Shown piece by piece: positions 19,004 through 29,827 of a stretch of DNA of 64,000 nucleotides. Position numbers and translations under genes: made by a program. This stretch comes from Halictus rubicundus (lineage: Eukaryota > Arthropoda > Insecta > Hymenoptera > Halictidae). Each line of letters begins with the position of its first letter. The first letter of the stretch is position 1. The notes beneath the pieces are model-generated. The model was not told the DNA's origin. It did not search any database and was given only the letters and a program-made list of their open reading frames with translations. Location of the stretch: the NCBI RefSeq assembly GCF_050948215.1, contig NW_027488622.1, forward strand, positions 256,501 to 320,500, given 5' to 3'.

Positions 19004-19037
19004 CACGTCCTACCCCAACGAAGGTTCGAGGGATACT
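19004..19037 (-). promoter_or_regulatory. LINE A internal promoter: start site plus DPE
   Basis: With the first element base at 19037 as +1 (AGTATCCC), GGACGTG falls exactly at +28 to +34 (19010-19004). The identical spacing in LINE B, although the surrounding 5'UTRs differ, supports both the mapped 5' ends and a functional downstream promoter element. Confidence 0.6.
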
Positions 19038-19053
19038 GGTGTTCCTACCCCTT

Positions 19054-19375
19054 CGAATCATCAGATGAAATCATTTTGCCAACATTTCAATTTTCACTAA
19101 CAATACTAGTGGCACCATAAAAGATACACTACCTTTCAAAAGTGTGGAAGCAGCTGAACAGAATCTTATGGAACTTTATTGTTTAAGATTTTTTATTATA
19201 ATCAAAGTATGACTTTCTCTGAAAATTGAATTTAGTAAAGCGAAAGAAGCTAGGGAAAAAAGGCAAAGGAACAAATGATACATATATAATAATGAATACG
19301 GATTTGATGGCATATTAATTTAACTTTTATTGAATACACCTGAAATAAAGATATATTTTATATATATTTATAAGC
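19054..19375. other. AT-rich DNA between LINE A and T1, no gene
   Basis: This stretch lies between the LINE A target duplication and the DUF4806 gene of T1. A CACTACCTTTCAAAAGTGTG sequence at 19129-19148 could be a terminus of T1, but I found no matching copy at the other end. Confidence 0.4.
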
Positions 19376-20324
19376 TTACAGCCTTGACTTGGCTGTCGCT
19401 AAAAATAAAGACACGCATTGTCTTATTTCCACCTCCGTAATTGTAGTTTGCCTTCTTCTTGTGGCAGCTGTGAAATTAAAAATGAAACAAAATACATACA
19501 TATGTATTACGTATAGCTCGTGGCAATACATAAAAGTAATACTTATAGTTACTTACTCATTACAGCATCATATAATTTTAAATTAACAAATGATAATTTT
19601 TTCTTCTTTCCTTGTCCGGAATAATTCGTAGCTGCTTCATTTGTCATAATTTTCCGAAGCATATTATAAATAATTTTTTTGTTGGTGTCTCCACCGACTA
19701 AATATAACAGTTGTACCTGAAAAATATATGCCATTATTTATTTGATGTCAACATTACAGATTATATATATGAACCACATACCAAACAACAGTAAATACAA
19801 ACCAGCGAATTAAATTTTTCTGTGTGTTCTGATATCATCGTATCAAAATCGTTGATGGCAACTACCGACGCTAATGGTAATTGATTTAGAAAATTATTAT
19901 CTAATTCGTCATGGCTGCTTCCATCCGTTACTCTAACATTTAATAATCTTTCAATATTCTCTAATTTATTTAAAATTAATTTTACGTCGTATTTTATTTC
20001 GATATATTGCCGACTTAATGCGGCCAATTGTCCCTCATCCTTATTTGTTGTTATATTATGTATATCTGTGGAGAATATCACAAAGTATTATTATCACCTT
20101 AAGTTTATTATCTTATTATATGTATATTTGATTACTATTTTGATATTTATAATAAAGATTTAGCATTTTTGTCTATTTTCCGACTTACTTGGTGTTTCTA
20201 TTTGCGATGGCTCAATTGGTTGGCTTTCTTTCGAAGAATCAGATGAATCGGATGATTCGAAAATAATGCGCTTTTTGGATATATTGTGTTTTGGAATTTT
20301 GGATACTTTTCTCGTTGGCGACAT
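19376..20324 (-). CDS. DUF4806-domain protein, four exons, apparently intact
   Basis: Exons on the minus strand are 20324-20189, 20065-19803, 19716-19557 and 19467-19376. All junctions follow GT...AG (GTAAGT, GTTTGT, GTAAGT donors; pyrimidine-rich acceptors) and phases agree, giving 651 nt or 216 residues without a stop. The N-terminus is basic and Ser-rich (SSDSSDSSKESQ). A helical middle is followed by a DUF4806 core with VQLLYLVGGD and RKIMTNEAATNY, and the protein ends EIRQCVSLFLATAKSRL. The molecular role of DUF4806 is unknown to me. It lies 171 bp past the T1 transposase stop in the same orientation, which suggests an accessory protein of the transposon. Splicing is inferred. Confidence 0.75.
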
Positions 20325-20495
20325 TTTAAAAATTATATAAAATAATCCTTAAAAATATAAATTTATAAATACCTCAATTAATATTTACTTTAAAATAACG
20401 TAATTAAACTTAAATTTAATGATACTGATGAAGCAGTTCACATGCTACGAAATATGAATGGCATTTAACTACGAATGATTTGTACAAAATTTCAT

Positions 20496-23106
20496 TTAGT
20501 TCGTAAGATCAGTGAATTTATCAAATTTAAATAATCCTATTATTTTGGATTTAATAGGGTGTTTATAAAAATTTTTTAAGTTTGTTGATAATTTTCCAAC
20601 TATTCTGTTTTCTAATATGTCTGTGACTTGTAGGACATGTCCATTTTTTAAAAAGACATAACGGTCACAAAATCCATACGCTTTTAATTTAAAATAAGGA
20701 AGTTGTATTGTTTTTCTGTTATTGCTGATTGTAATCCTTATTTGTGTATTAATATTTTCCGTGACTGTAGGCATTCCATTTTCCGATAATCTATTTGTTA
20801 TTTGTGCTAAAGGTTTATTCCATCTACGTAGCATGCTTACTAGCTTTCCTAAATAGTTTTCAAAAGGAAAGCAACTTAATTCCTCCAAAGAATATCTTAA
20901 ATTTTCTACGTCGTCTGAAATGTGCACTAAATTATGAATATTATACGTACAAAATTCTCTGCCATAAAGGCTAGGACAATTGTCAACAAATTTAAATAAC
21001 ATTCCCCGAGCTGTATTTAACCACTCTGCGTTTGGATATAACTTATTATGTAATAAAATTCTAATAGCGACATGAAATAACAAGAAGTGATCATAATAAT
21101 TATCTGGAAGAATTTGTTTTAACAGAATGGGTCCCAAGTATAAAAGGAATAGTCGGAACTCAGTAGCTTTGAATCGAGGTAGCTCCGATATGGGACGCGA
21201 TTTACGATTAAATTCACTGGGTACATATTTTGCTGAAGATGTCATTCTCTTTGATAATTTATTTTTATCTGAAATTCCAAGTTGTATTTTGCACCAATGA
21301 CCGAGTAATTTTTTCATTACCCCTAAGCAACATAAATGCATATAATCTAGAGCAAAATGTTTTATTATATCGAGTTTAATTATATTTAACAGAGGTGTTC
21401 TTTGATTATTTTGATGATGAGCAATGTCGTGAAAGTTTTCAAAATGGGAATGCGTTCGAGCGCTAGCGTCACGTTTTACATAACTAATTCGTTTTTTGTA
21501 ATATATACCCGTTTCTGTACTTCTTTCGCAACCTTTGTAACCCGTATGTCCTTTAATATTTTTTAAAAATGCTCTCGCAGGTGCATCACACGTAAAACAT
21601 ATAACAGTTACTTTAAAATTATTACCATCGTAAAATAATCCATATTCTAAAATATCGTTCAATTCATGTACAAAATCATTTAAATAATCTGTAGCGGCTA
21701 GCGGGGCGCCGGAAGAGAAATCTTCAGCGCACCAGCACCAAGAAAGATTTATGGTTTGCACAGCATAAGACGCTATTTGTGAGAAAACGTCTTTAACGTT
21801 TTTGGCCACTTAGCGGACAGATGTGTCCTTGTAGTTCCTAGCGACGAACTCAATAGCGCAAGTGGACGCCATAAATTTTGGGTAGTCTAAGGGTCTCCAG
21901 CCTAGAGTGTCCCAGCGACGCGTGCCTGGTTTCTATCACCCGGGAAAGCTGGGCCCATTGACGTAAGCCAGCAGTCACGTACCGCACTTAGCACGGGGCC
22001 CGGAAGACACCCCGCTGCATCACCAAAATTAGATTTTTAACAGAACGACACGCTCACCCTTCTCACGCACGAGAGGCGTGGAACGTGGGCGTGTTATGCA
22101 AAATGCACGGATTGGTGGAAGTTCCCCGCAAGGACTTCCACCAATCAGCCGACAAGCATTTTTGAAGATATAAGGCAGAGACTACCGACGCGAAAAGGAA
22201 GTCACGAAGTCGAGACTCAGCCGCGTATCCGCCGAGTGACTTAGAGTCTAGTCCGGTCGTTGCTAAGTTGCAATACAGTTCAACCGCGAGTCTAAGCGAA
22301 TCGCCGGTTTTAGTTGAACCACCCCGGACGCTCTCGCGACATCACTCTTTATTGTAAATAAACGACTCAGTCACGTACACCTGATTTGAACACTTGTTCT
22401 AAGGCACCCGCCTTATATAACCCTGTTCCTTCAAATCAGTCAAGGAATTAGGTTTTGCATCGCCATAATATATTGCTATTGGAAAAGGGGACACCGTACA
22501 ATGTTTCAATACTATTTTGCATAAAATGGGCCAAAACTGTTTATTTGAACTTTTTGAAAGTGGAATACCATCGACATTAAAAATTAATTGAAACATAAAT
22601 GTTTCTTTCAGCTCCGTCAATACACTTTCATTTTCTAATAAAGTAAATAAATGCGCCTTTATACCTAAATATGAATATTGAGCTATCGTATTCTTTTTGC
22701 TAATAAGTGATGTAATATTGCTTGATGAGCGCATAGTCTTTAATATAGTTCGTGCATCGCGTGGAATCTGATAATCAGGAAAAATGTCCTTCAAGCCTTT
22801 TAATAAATTGTTTAGTTGGGTATGATTGATTTTATTTTCTAGGGACCATGTTTTTAAAAAGGTAATTAATTTTAAATTTCTAAAAGCAGTAGATGTATCA
22901 TCTGTAATGTAATTTGTGTTACTCCTATTATTTGTAATTTGAAGATCAAATTGTGGACTCTGATCGGATATGACGTGGTCATTAATTGTTGTCGAATTAT
23001 TTGGCATGATTATACTTTCTTCTTCGGTATGAAGACTCATCTGACTCTGATTGAAAGCTATCTGTTTCTTTATAAATTTATATTTTTTGTAACGTTTTTC
23101 GGCCAT
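20496..23106 (-). pseudogene. T1 transposase, split by a solo LTR
   Basis: The first part is 23106-22438 and the second 21689-20496. The LTR at 21690-22433 and one copy of the AATC duplication interrupt the codons between GDAKPNSL and YLNDFVHEL. Without them the frame is continuous, about 620 residues. Landmarks are GDAKPNSL, CFTCDAPARAFLK, GHTGYKGCERS, LDYMHLCCLGVMKKLL, the H..HISDDV region and CFPFENYLGKL. The DYMH and FPFENYLG blocks recall Tnp2/DUF4218 parts of CACTA-type transposases, but I could not assign the DDE residues. The first 40 residues of the frame starting at 21809 come from the LTR, not the transposase. Confidence 0.75.
21690..22433. repeat. Solo LTR in T1 transposase (gypsy-type, 744 bp)
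   Basis: The sequence runs from TGTAGCGGCTAGC to CCTGTTCCTTCA (TG...CA) and is flanked by the 4-bp duplication AATC (21686-21689 and 22434-22437). A TATA-like TATAAGG near 22170 and AATAAA near 22357 fit plus-strand LTR transcription. No internal part of the retrotransposon remains. Another copy lies at 45612-46298. A 4-bp duplication is typical of Ty3/gypsy elements. Confidence 0.85.
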
Positions 23107-23171
23107 TGTGAAATTTAATTGTGTAACTGCAAAATAAATGGTATATGAAAAACTATCTTTGAAAGCTTTGA
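23107..23171 (-). promoter_or_regulatory. T1 transposase leader and splice acceptor
   Basis: On the minus strand a pyrimidine/AT-rich stretch ends TTTATTTTGCAG at 23127, followed by 20 nt of leader and the ATG at 23106. It would be the 3' end of a 5'UTR intron whose donor lies at 33813-33812. Confidence 0.55.
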
Positions 23172-24366
23172 TAAATGTTACGTTTAGGGGAGGCAGCTCG
23201 GATGACCTTGACCTTGATATATGTTGTCAAGGTCACCTTTTTGCTCTTCTTTAATTAAAAAGTTATGAACAAAAAAAGTTTGAAAAATGCAACAGTTATT
23301 TTAAGTATTGAAGGCAAAAACAACTAATATGTGCGTGGAAATGAAGCAAGTATTAAGGAAAAAAGTCATTTGGGTTGGCAACGTACGCGTGAAATAAAAA
23401 CACATGTACGAAATCAAAATGTGGAACATTGTAAGCGTAGTCGGGCGGCCCTCACCGCCAAACTAACCACAAAACAACTTGTATATTGTGGGATAAAATA
23501 TGACTGACTACGTGCGGGAAAAAGAATAAAACAGTATATATATATATTTGGAATAAAAAAAAAGACAAAACAATTATACACGACGCGATTGACCGCACCT
23601 CGCAGGTCAAAACTCAACGCAACACTCTGTTCTCTTAACTCTGACCGCAACTCGCAGGCCGAAGTTCTCTCACGTGCGCTTTTCTCTCGACTGCGTCGTC
23701 TTCGTTAAAAGAAAACGCGTCAAGCTCGCACTCTACGCACACACGCACATACACACAAACACACACATACAGTTCCTTAAAGCTAAACAGTCTAAGGGTC
23801 TCTTCATGCTTGCCGGGACCGGAGGGTTTTACGTAAGGACTATAGGTCCAAATGCCGTGTTACCGATTATCTGTCGTAAAACGGGCGCCGTCGTCCCGGC
23901 GTTAGAGCAATCCCACCGGCCGCCGTTGCCCGTCGGCCGAGCAAGCGGCTGATCATTACCAGATGGCCTTTCGAGACCGCGTTGACAGTTCCCTGCTGTG
24001 CGTGGCACAAAAAAAAAAGGTTTCTCGGGGCTCTACAGCTCCTTAGGTAAACTATCGGTATCCCTCCTCTACAACATTATGGAAATAGGAACCGTTCCTG
24101 CCTCTTCGTGAAACAGCATCACACATCCTTATATATTAACCTAAATTGTACATATATTGTAAAAACGAGAATAGTTGTTTTTTTTTTAAGGAAGTATCCA
24201 CGTTAGGAAGGGGATCATGCCTTGTGAATTCGATCATTTTTGGGGGACTATGTCTCGAATTTTGATGACATTGAAATATGTTGTGGTCCAAGTGAAAGTG
24301 GAAGAAATCCTCAGGACTCAATCACATGATAATTTGTAGAATAAGAAGAATTAATTCCACATAAAT

Positions 24367-24840
24367 TGCATCGTTTTGTCTTACGACACGAAAAAATGTA
24401 CATGGAAAACTTCTGAATTCTAGTCCATAATGACTTAAAGATGATTAGATGCAAGGTTCCCGGGCAGGAATGCGATGGCGTATCTATATCTTGTCCAATG
24501 AGACGAGACAGTAGACGTAAACATAAGCGCTCGAGTGCGACAGAGTTGAAGTTACCCTTGCAAGACAATTAGCAAAGGACGCACGCTGGGTGCTTCATTG
24601 CCTCGGTCTCGTTGGTCAGAGCATAGGTACGAATGCGCGGCCGATTGGATCAGAGTGCAAGGGACAGGCCTCGTTTCACACGTACTATCGGCTATAGTCG
24701 AGATATTGGCTACAGCGGTCACACATACTATGTTGCGTGTTACGTCGAAGCCAAAACACTGGGACTGCGGGCGCGGCTGAGATGGGCATAGGCGGACCTA
24801 ACGATAAACTCTCCAAAAATGGTGACACTATCCACTATCC
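24367..24840. repeat. Direct repeat, left copy (about 470 bp)
   Basis: This segment matches 32006-32470 in the same orientation with few differences, starting GCATCGTTTTGTCTTACGAC and ending near CCAAAAATGGTG. The two copies lie toward opposite ends of the Harbinger element. It has no long reading frame. It may be an older transposed copy or a subterminal repeat. Confidence 0.8.
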
Positions 24841-25009
24841 TGCGATGAAATCCAAATATTTTCAATATTCTTCATATGAATTACTATTTTCAAAAACTAT
24901 TGTAAAAATCTATTGCATTGAATAAAATATTTTCGAAGTTGCACGCATGCTTTAAAACAAATAAGATTATTTACTATTTCATTTTTGGGTTGGACAGGCC
25001 TGATTTATG

Positions 25010-25722
25010 ATGTACACAGGCTTGCGAAAGTAATCGAACGCCCTTTAAAACAGCATAACTTTTTTTTTAATAGGACCAAACGACATGACTTTTTCTTGAG
25101 CAATTAGAAAAGTTGGTTTACCGAATGACGCGCAAAAAAAAATTTGGAGTAAACACTGCTGCTAGGAATTCTAAAAGCAAAGGAAAAAGTCAAAGTGGAC
25201 AGCGTGGGTGACAATCGCTGTTCATTCAGGTATCTTCCTTGGGCCTGATTATCCCTGCCATCCGTTGCGCTCGAGGCGCACCTTTACGGGACTGCTAGGT
25301 GTGACCGTGCAGGTTTTATGATTAAGGGTCGGCATGACCCTTCAGAAATTGGGGGGTTTATGATGCCATCATTTGCTATTAAGGCTGGGAACGAAAGATT
25401 CTGAAGGACGAGACATGCAATGTCTAAAACATTCTGATGGATTCCAATATTATTTTCATGACATAAAAAAGAGGCAATGTCAGCTATTCGACGACAAATG
25501 GGAGGAGGCAGCGTAATGATTTGTGCCGGCATCGGTTATTTCGGCAAGACAATCATCAAGTTCATCCACGGAAGAATGAATAGTGTCCAACACATAAATT
25601 TAATCGAAGAACAAATAAATAATCATGCAGAACGCATCTCGGGACCTGATTACATGTTTAAAATTGCTGGGCAGAACTCGTTCGCGGCGTATACGCGAAT
25701 GGAAAGCAGTATCAACACGTAG
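25010..25722 (+). pseudogene. Tc1/mariner transposase remnant
   Basis: A Tc1-like terminus (GCTTGCGAAAGTAATCGAAC near 25021) is followed by decayed coding sequence. The recognisable part is on the plus strand at about 25477-25720: GGGSVMICAGIGYFGKT, then FIHGRMNSVQHI, then a corrupted version of the segment that normally holds the second catalytic Asp (now AGQN). Frameshifts and stops interrupt the upstream part. It is an old, inactive insertion inside the Harbinger element. Confidence 0.65.
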
Positions 25723-25764
25723 AAGAATTGAAAAATGCAATTATACGCGAATGGGTTACGGACC

Positions 25765-25905
25765 TGAACATTTCGACGAACATTGCGCCGAACAGCGAAC
25801 GAAACGCAAAATCGACATTCATTTCGGCGAACCGAACGGCGCGATCCTGTTTCGGTCGCTGTTCGGCGCGCCGTTCGGCGCAATGTTCGTCGAAATGTTC
25901 AGATT
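25765..25905. repeat. Near-perfect palindrome (GAACATTTCGACGAACATTG type)
   Basis: The left half reads GAACATTTCGACGAACATTG and the right half is its complement, rich in CGGCGC and GTTCGGCG words, with the centre near 25835. A diverged relative lies at 26782-26975. The palindrome could form a long hairpin RNA or cruciform. It is non-coding and probably a MITE. Confidence 0.8.
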
Positions 25906-25915
25906 TGTACGAGGC

Positions 25916-26160
25916 CTTTGATGTACGTTTAAAAACCGACAAGTGATGGATCCACCGCGCGCACGAACGCAAACGGGTAGGGCTTGTAAATCTGTTTGCA
26001 GGACAAATCGCATAATTGACAAAACCGACAGTTCGCACAAGTGCGCGCACTTGTCAATTATGCGATCTGTCCTGCAAACAGATTTACAAGTCTTACCCGT
26101 TTGCGTTCGCGCGCGCGGTCGATCCATCACTTGTCGGTTTTTCGACATACATCAAAGGGA
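25916..26160. repeat. Foldback MITE with 105-bp arms
   Basis: Arms 25916-26023 and 26054-26160 are inverted copies, from CCTTTGATGTA through a GC-rich middle to GCGATTTGTCC/GGACAGATCGC, and are separated by about 30 bp that is itself partly palindromic. No reading frame is shared with known proteins. The terminal word CCTTTGAT recurs at 26386. Confidence 0.85.
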
Positions 26161-27616
26161 GTGCACGCAAATTTGTTTGCAGGTATGTTCGAAACACAAA
26201 AAATCCGGCAAATGTGCGAACGTTCTGAAATCATTGAAAAATTATTCCTATTTACTGATAAGTATCATTATGAATATATATTTTGCATAATAATTATTTA
26301 ATTAAGTTTAGTGCAAGTTTCATCCCAATACCTATATGCATATATATATATATATTTCTTCCTCGTCATTTTCAAATTTTTAAAAAGGCCTTTGATATAA
26401 AAACATTGCATTTGTTTAAATAAATTGGAATGACCCGGGTAGACCCGTTTAAAAAACTGGGATAGGGAAGTTGATTGGTTGGAAAGAGGGGGTGGAGTTA
26501 ACAATATCGTTGACCAGAGCTAGTAGAGTGGGAGCAGGGGTTGTAAAAATAATGGGAAATCCCGAATTTTTCTAAACGGTCGTCCGAAGCGCATCTTCGA
26601 ATGACTCAGGCAGGTATGGTTGCAATTTTTATGGTGAGGGTCTAAGACCCTGTGCTATGTGCTAATGAAAAACTAAATCCTCGGCCGGCAACGGTTAACG
26701 AGTAATGGATGTAAATATATGCTGCTGCAGCTTCCATAGTTTGTAAGAAATTTTGAAAATTACACAAATGCGATCCGTTCGTTGCGCTGTTCGTTGACCA
26801 AATTAATGTCGATCTCCGTCCCGTCCGCCGATCCGCATGCCATTCGGCGCGCCGTTCGGTTCGCCGAAATGAATGTCGATTTCGCCTTTCGTTCGCTGTT
26901 CGACGCGTCGCGCCGTTCAGCGCGCTGTTCGACGCAATGTTCGTCGAAATGTTCAGGTCTGTACGAAGCTTTTAGTCAAAATTATATCCAAAAACTGTAT
27001 AAAGCGATACCAAATCGTACAGTAGAAGTAATAGAAAATAAAGGGGGATGTACCCATTATTAAATAAGTATATATGTTTGATAAGTAATTAGTGTTAGTT
27101 AAAATTTATGTTCAGTATTACTCATTGCTTTCTTATTGTACATGTGCTATCATTTCTTTCTTAAAATAAAACAATTTTTTTTTTGTTACACACTAAACCT
27201 TATAATATTTTAAATTATTTTCAACGACCCGCATATTCTGAGCCAAAATGTTCTGATATTATACGTCACAAATTAAAGATAGCACACCTGGGCTATCTTT
27301 TTGACGAGGAGTGTATTTCTTACGCGATTCCGAACAATTCGTAACGTAAAGACCGATAAAAAGTTTCGTTACGATGACGCGTTTTCAACAATTTATATAA
27401 TTAACTGTGTGCAAAAATTTCACGAAGGGCTGCTGGAGACTCGCTGGGCACCCCGATGCAGGTAGGTCCACTGTTCTTTAGCCCAATAGAATTTCGTACC
27501 ATATTACCTACCCCCACGCAAAGGTTTGTTACGAGGTTACCTGGGACGAGAAATTCGTCGGAAAAATCAGTTCGAGTTCCGACCTGCGAGGATTCAGACA
27601 ACAAGCACCGAGCACC
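26161..27616. other. Non-coding part of the Harbinger element
   Basis: This stretch contains a TA microsatellite (26339-26357) and, at 26782-26975, a diverged copy of the palindromic element at 25765-25905. No reading frame or RNA gene is supported. It precedes the MADF gene, whose promoter must lie here, but I cannot point to a TATA box with confidence. Confidence 0.5.
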
Positions 27617-28667
27617 ATGCAAGAAGAACGCCTGATCGAATGCGTGAGGAGTCGGGAGTTTTTATACAATTTGAAGCACCCCAAGTACGCGGATGCCAAG
27701 TACAAGGCCACAGCATGGAGGGAGATAGGCGACGAGCTGAATCAACCAGGTTAGTAATCACTGTGTTTTAATAACTCCTTAGTTAACAGTCAAACCTGTG
27801 TTTGTGCAGTCCTTTTCTGTGCCATTTTTCCATGCGGTCTGTGAATGCCAACGGTATTGGAATTATAACACCCTTGTTATAGCTATTTATGACGTTTCTG
27901 AATTTTTTTTTTGCGGTTTCGTTTGTGAGGCCCCTATCTACAAAAATAGGTTTGACTGTATATGTGGTGTACGTACGAGCCCCTTGACGCACACTGACAA
28001 AAGGTTAACTGCAAAATATGTTTGTCGTAGCGACGCTGTGTAAGAAACGCTGGCAGAATATGCGGGACTTATTCCGGAAGTACCGGGCGAAGGAGAACGC
28101 GGTGCGAAGTGGGCAGGCGGCGGACGGCGCCCATCGAAAATACAGGCACTGGGATGCCCTACAATTTCTGTCGGCGCATTTCCTCGAAAGGAATCTCTTA
28201 TCCAGCACTGAGGCTTCTCAGAGGTAGGAAATATTTCATGAATATTTGACAAACATTTCAAATTGTATTTTACATTTTAAATTTTATTTTACAGCTTCGA
28301 AAATCGCAGCGAAGAGGGCAGCGTGCATAGCAATTATGAAACGGGCGAAACGCCCATTGAATTAGATGTGCCGTGCGAACGGGACATGGAGCCGCAGGTC
28401 CACAGCGGAAGTCCACTCCAAAACGAGGAGCCGAGACAAATTTTGGAGAGGGCGGTTGCCGAATGCAACGAATTGCTGCAAGGAGTCGCGAGGGGCAGGG
28501 CGGACGCACCGCCAGCAAAGCTGACACCCATGCAGCATTATTTAATGGGGATAGCGACTTCGGCGTCAGAATTGACAAAAAGAAACCAATCGCTGTTCAA
28601 GAATGACGTCGGGGCGCTGCTGGCGAAGTATGAACAAAAGGAGTACGACGAGGCAGGAGAACCATAA
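27617..28667 (+). CDS. MADF-BESS DNA-binding protein of the Harbinger element, three exons
   Basis: Exons are 27617-27749, 28031-28223 and 28295-28667, with donors CAG/GTTAGT and GAG/GTAGGA and acceptors GTAG and TTTACAG. Phases fit, giving 699 nt or 232 residues with no stop. The N-terminus is a MADF (Myb/SANT-like) domain: ERLIECVRSREFLYNLKHPKY, then CKKRWQNMRDLFRKY in exon 2. The C-terminus has a BESS-like helix (HYLMGIATSASELT...NDVGALLAKYEQK). Harbinger transposons need such a second protein, which helps bring the transposase to the nucleus and to the ends. It is transcribed away from the transposase gene. Splice sites are inferred. Confidence 0.85.
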
Positions 28668-29827
28668 TTAGATTAAGTTACATTAAAGTAAACTAAGGTA
28701 GATTAAGTTAGATTAAATTAGGATAAGCTAGACTAAGCTAGAGTAAGATAGGATGTCACATTAAGATAGATTTTTTAATAAATTGTTATTTAAAAAATGT
28801 TTCTACTTTTTAGCTCCTTTTCCTTCCTTTAATCATTAAGTAGACTAACAATCAGAGGCCACGGCCGATTCCGTTCAAACTTTGCTTACTTATACATCCC
28901 GTTCTCCTGTTCACGAACACATATATGAGTATACGGGCAGATACTCAATTTATTATGTTTCATCATTGTATATTCATATTGTTCATTTTAAATTAAATTA
29001 AATTCAAATTAAATTAAATGTCACGCATAAAACTGCATTTTGAATTATAAATCACATGTATTTATTTACTGCCAACAGGAATATTTGCCATTATTATATA
29101 TTATTATTTATATATTGAATGTATATATTAAATGTAATGAAGTCTTTATAAATATCCTGTGTTAATCTTCCGGATTTCGAACAAGTTACTATAACGTTGT
29201 GTGATGCGACATAAGTTCCTCATAAGTGTCCTTTCGATCATTGATTGATACTGATATCCTCTCTAATACGTGTGGCATAACACAGGGAATAATAAAACTG
29301 TAATCGTCAACATATCGAAAAGTATTTAGTATCTACCTCTATAATGGTATATATTCGTGAACAGGAGAACGAGATTAGAACGAGTTAGATTGAGTTAGAT
29401 TACAATAGGCTGACATAGGTTAAGTTAGAGTCAGATAGATTGTTAGATTAAGATAGATTAACTTAGAGTAACTTGGATTATATTTTACATAAATAAATTA
29501 TGTTATTTAAAAATTTTTTTATGTTTTACATCCTTTCTTCCTCGAACTATTAGATGGACTAAGTTAGATTAAGATCGACTAGGGTAGATAAAACAAGAGT
29601 AGGTTTGGTTTAACAATTTTTTATTTTTCATATTTTTAACTTATATTAACAACAACAATTAGAGCGCTGGTCTAATCCTACTCTTATTTCTAACTTACAG
29701 CTACCTTACTTTCAACCTCTTATACCTAACACTTATATCTATTTTATACCTACTTACACCTACTTATACCTAACGCTTATACCTACTTATTCTATATATA
29801 CATCTTAAACCTACAAAAATAATAAGT
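28668..29827. other. Non-coding spacer between the two Harbinger genes
   Basis: After the MADF stop come degenerate repeats of AGATTAAGTTAGATTAA-like words (28670-28760 and again 29360-29480, 29560-29600). AATAAA motifs near 28778 and 29490 could serve the plus-strand gene. No other feature is seen. Confidence 0.55.

Larger units (their letters stand above)
7310..19037 (-). mobile_element. Jockey-like LINE A (outer copy, interrupted by LINE B)
   Basis: The minus-strand order is a 5' end at 19037 (starting AGTATCCC), a DPE-like motif at +28, ORF1 (18770-17091), ORF2 (about 17075-13789, one stop), a tRNA-Asp sequence interrupted by LINE B, a 3'UTR of about 640 bp (7956-7320) and a poly(A) tract (7319-7310). 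A 16-bp target duplication GGTGTTCCTACCCCTT lies at 7294-7309 and 19038-19053. Without LINE B the element is about 6 kb and essentially full length. ORF1 zinc knuckles, an apurinic-type endonuclease, the RT and a poly(A) end place it in the jockey/X-element group. Confidence 0.85.

Noticed and set aside
25712..26301. Several overlapping frames of about 70-115 codons on both strands
   Set aside because: They arise from palindromic MITE sequence, where both strands read alike.
28670..29600. Telomere-like or subtelomeric repeats (TTAGATTAAG words)
   Set aside because: The words are irregular and do not form the insect TTAGG repeat.
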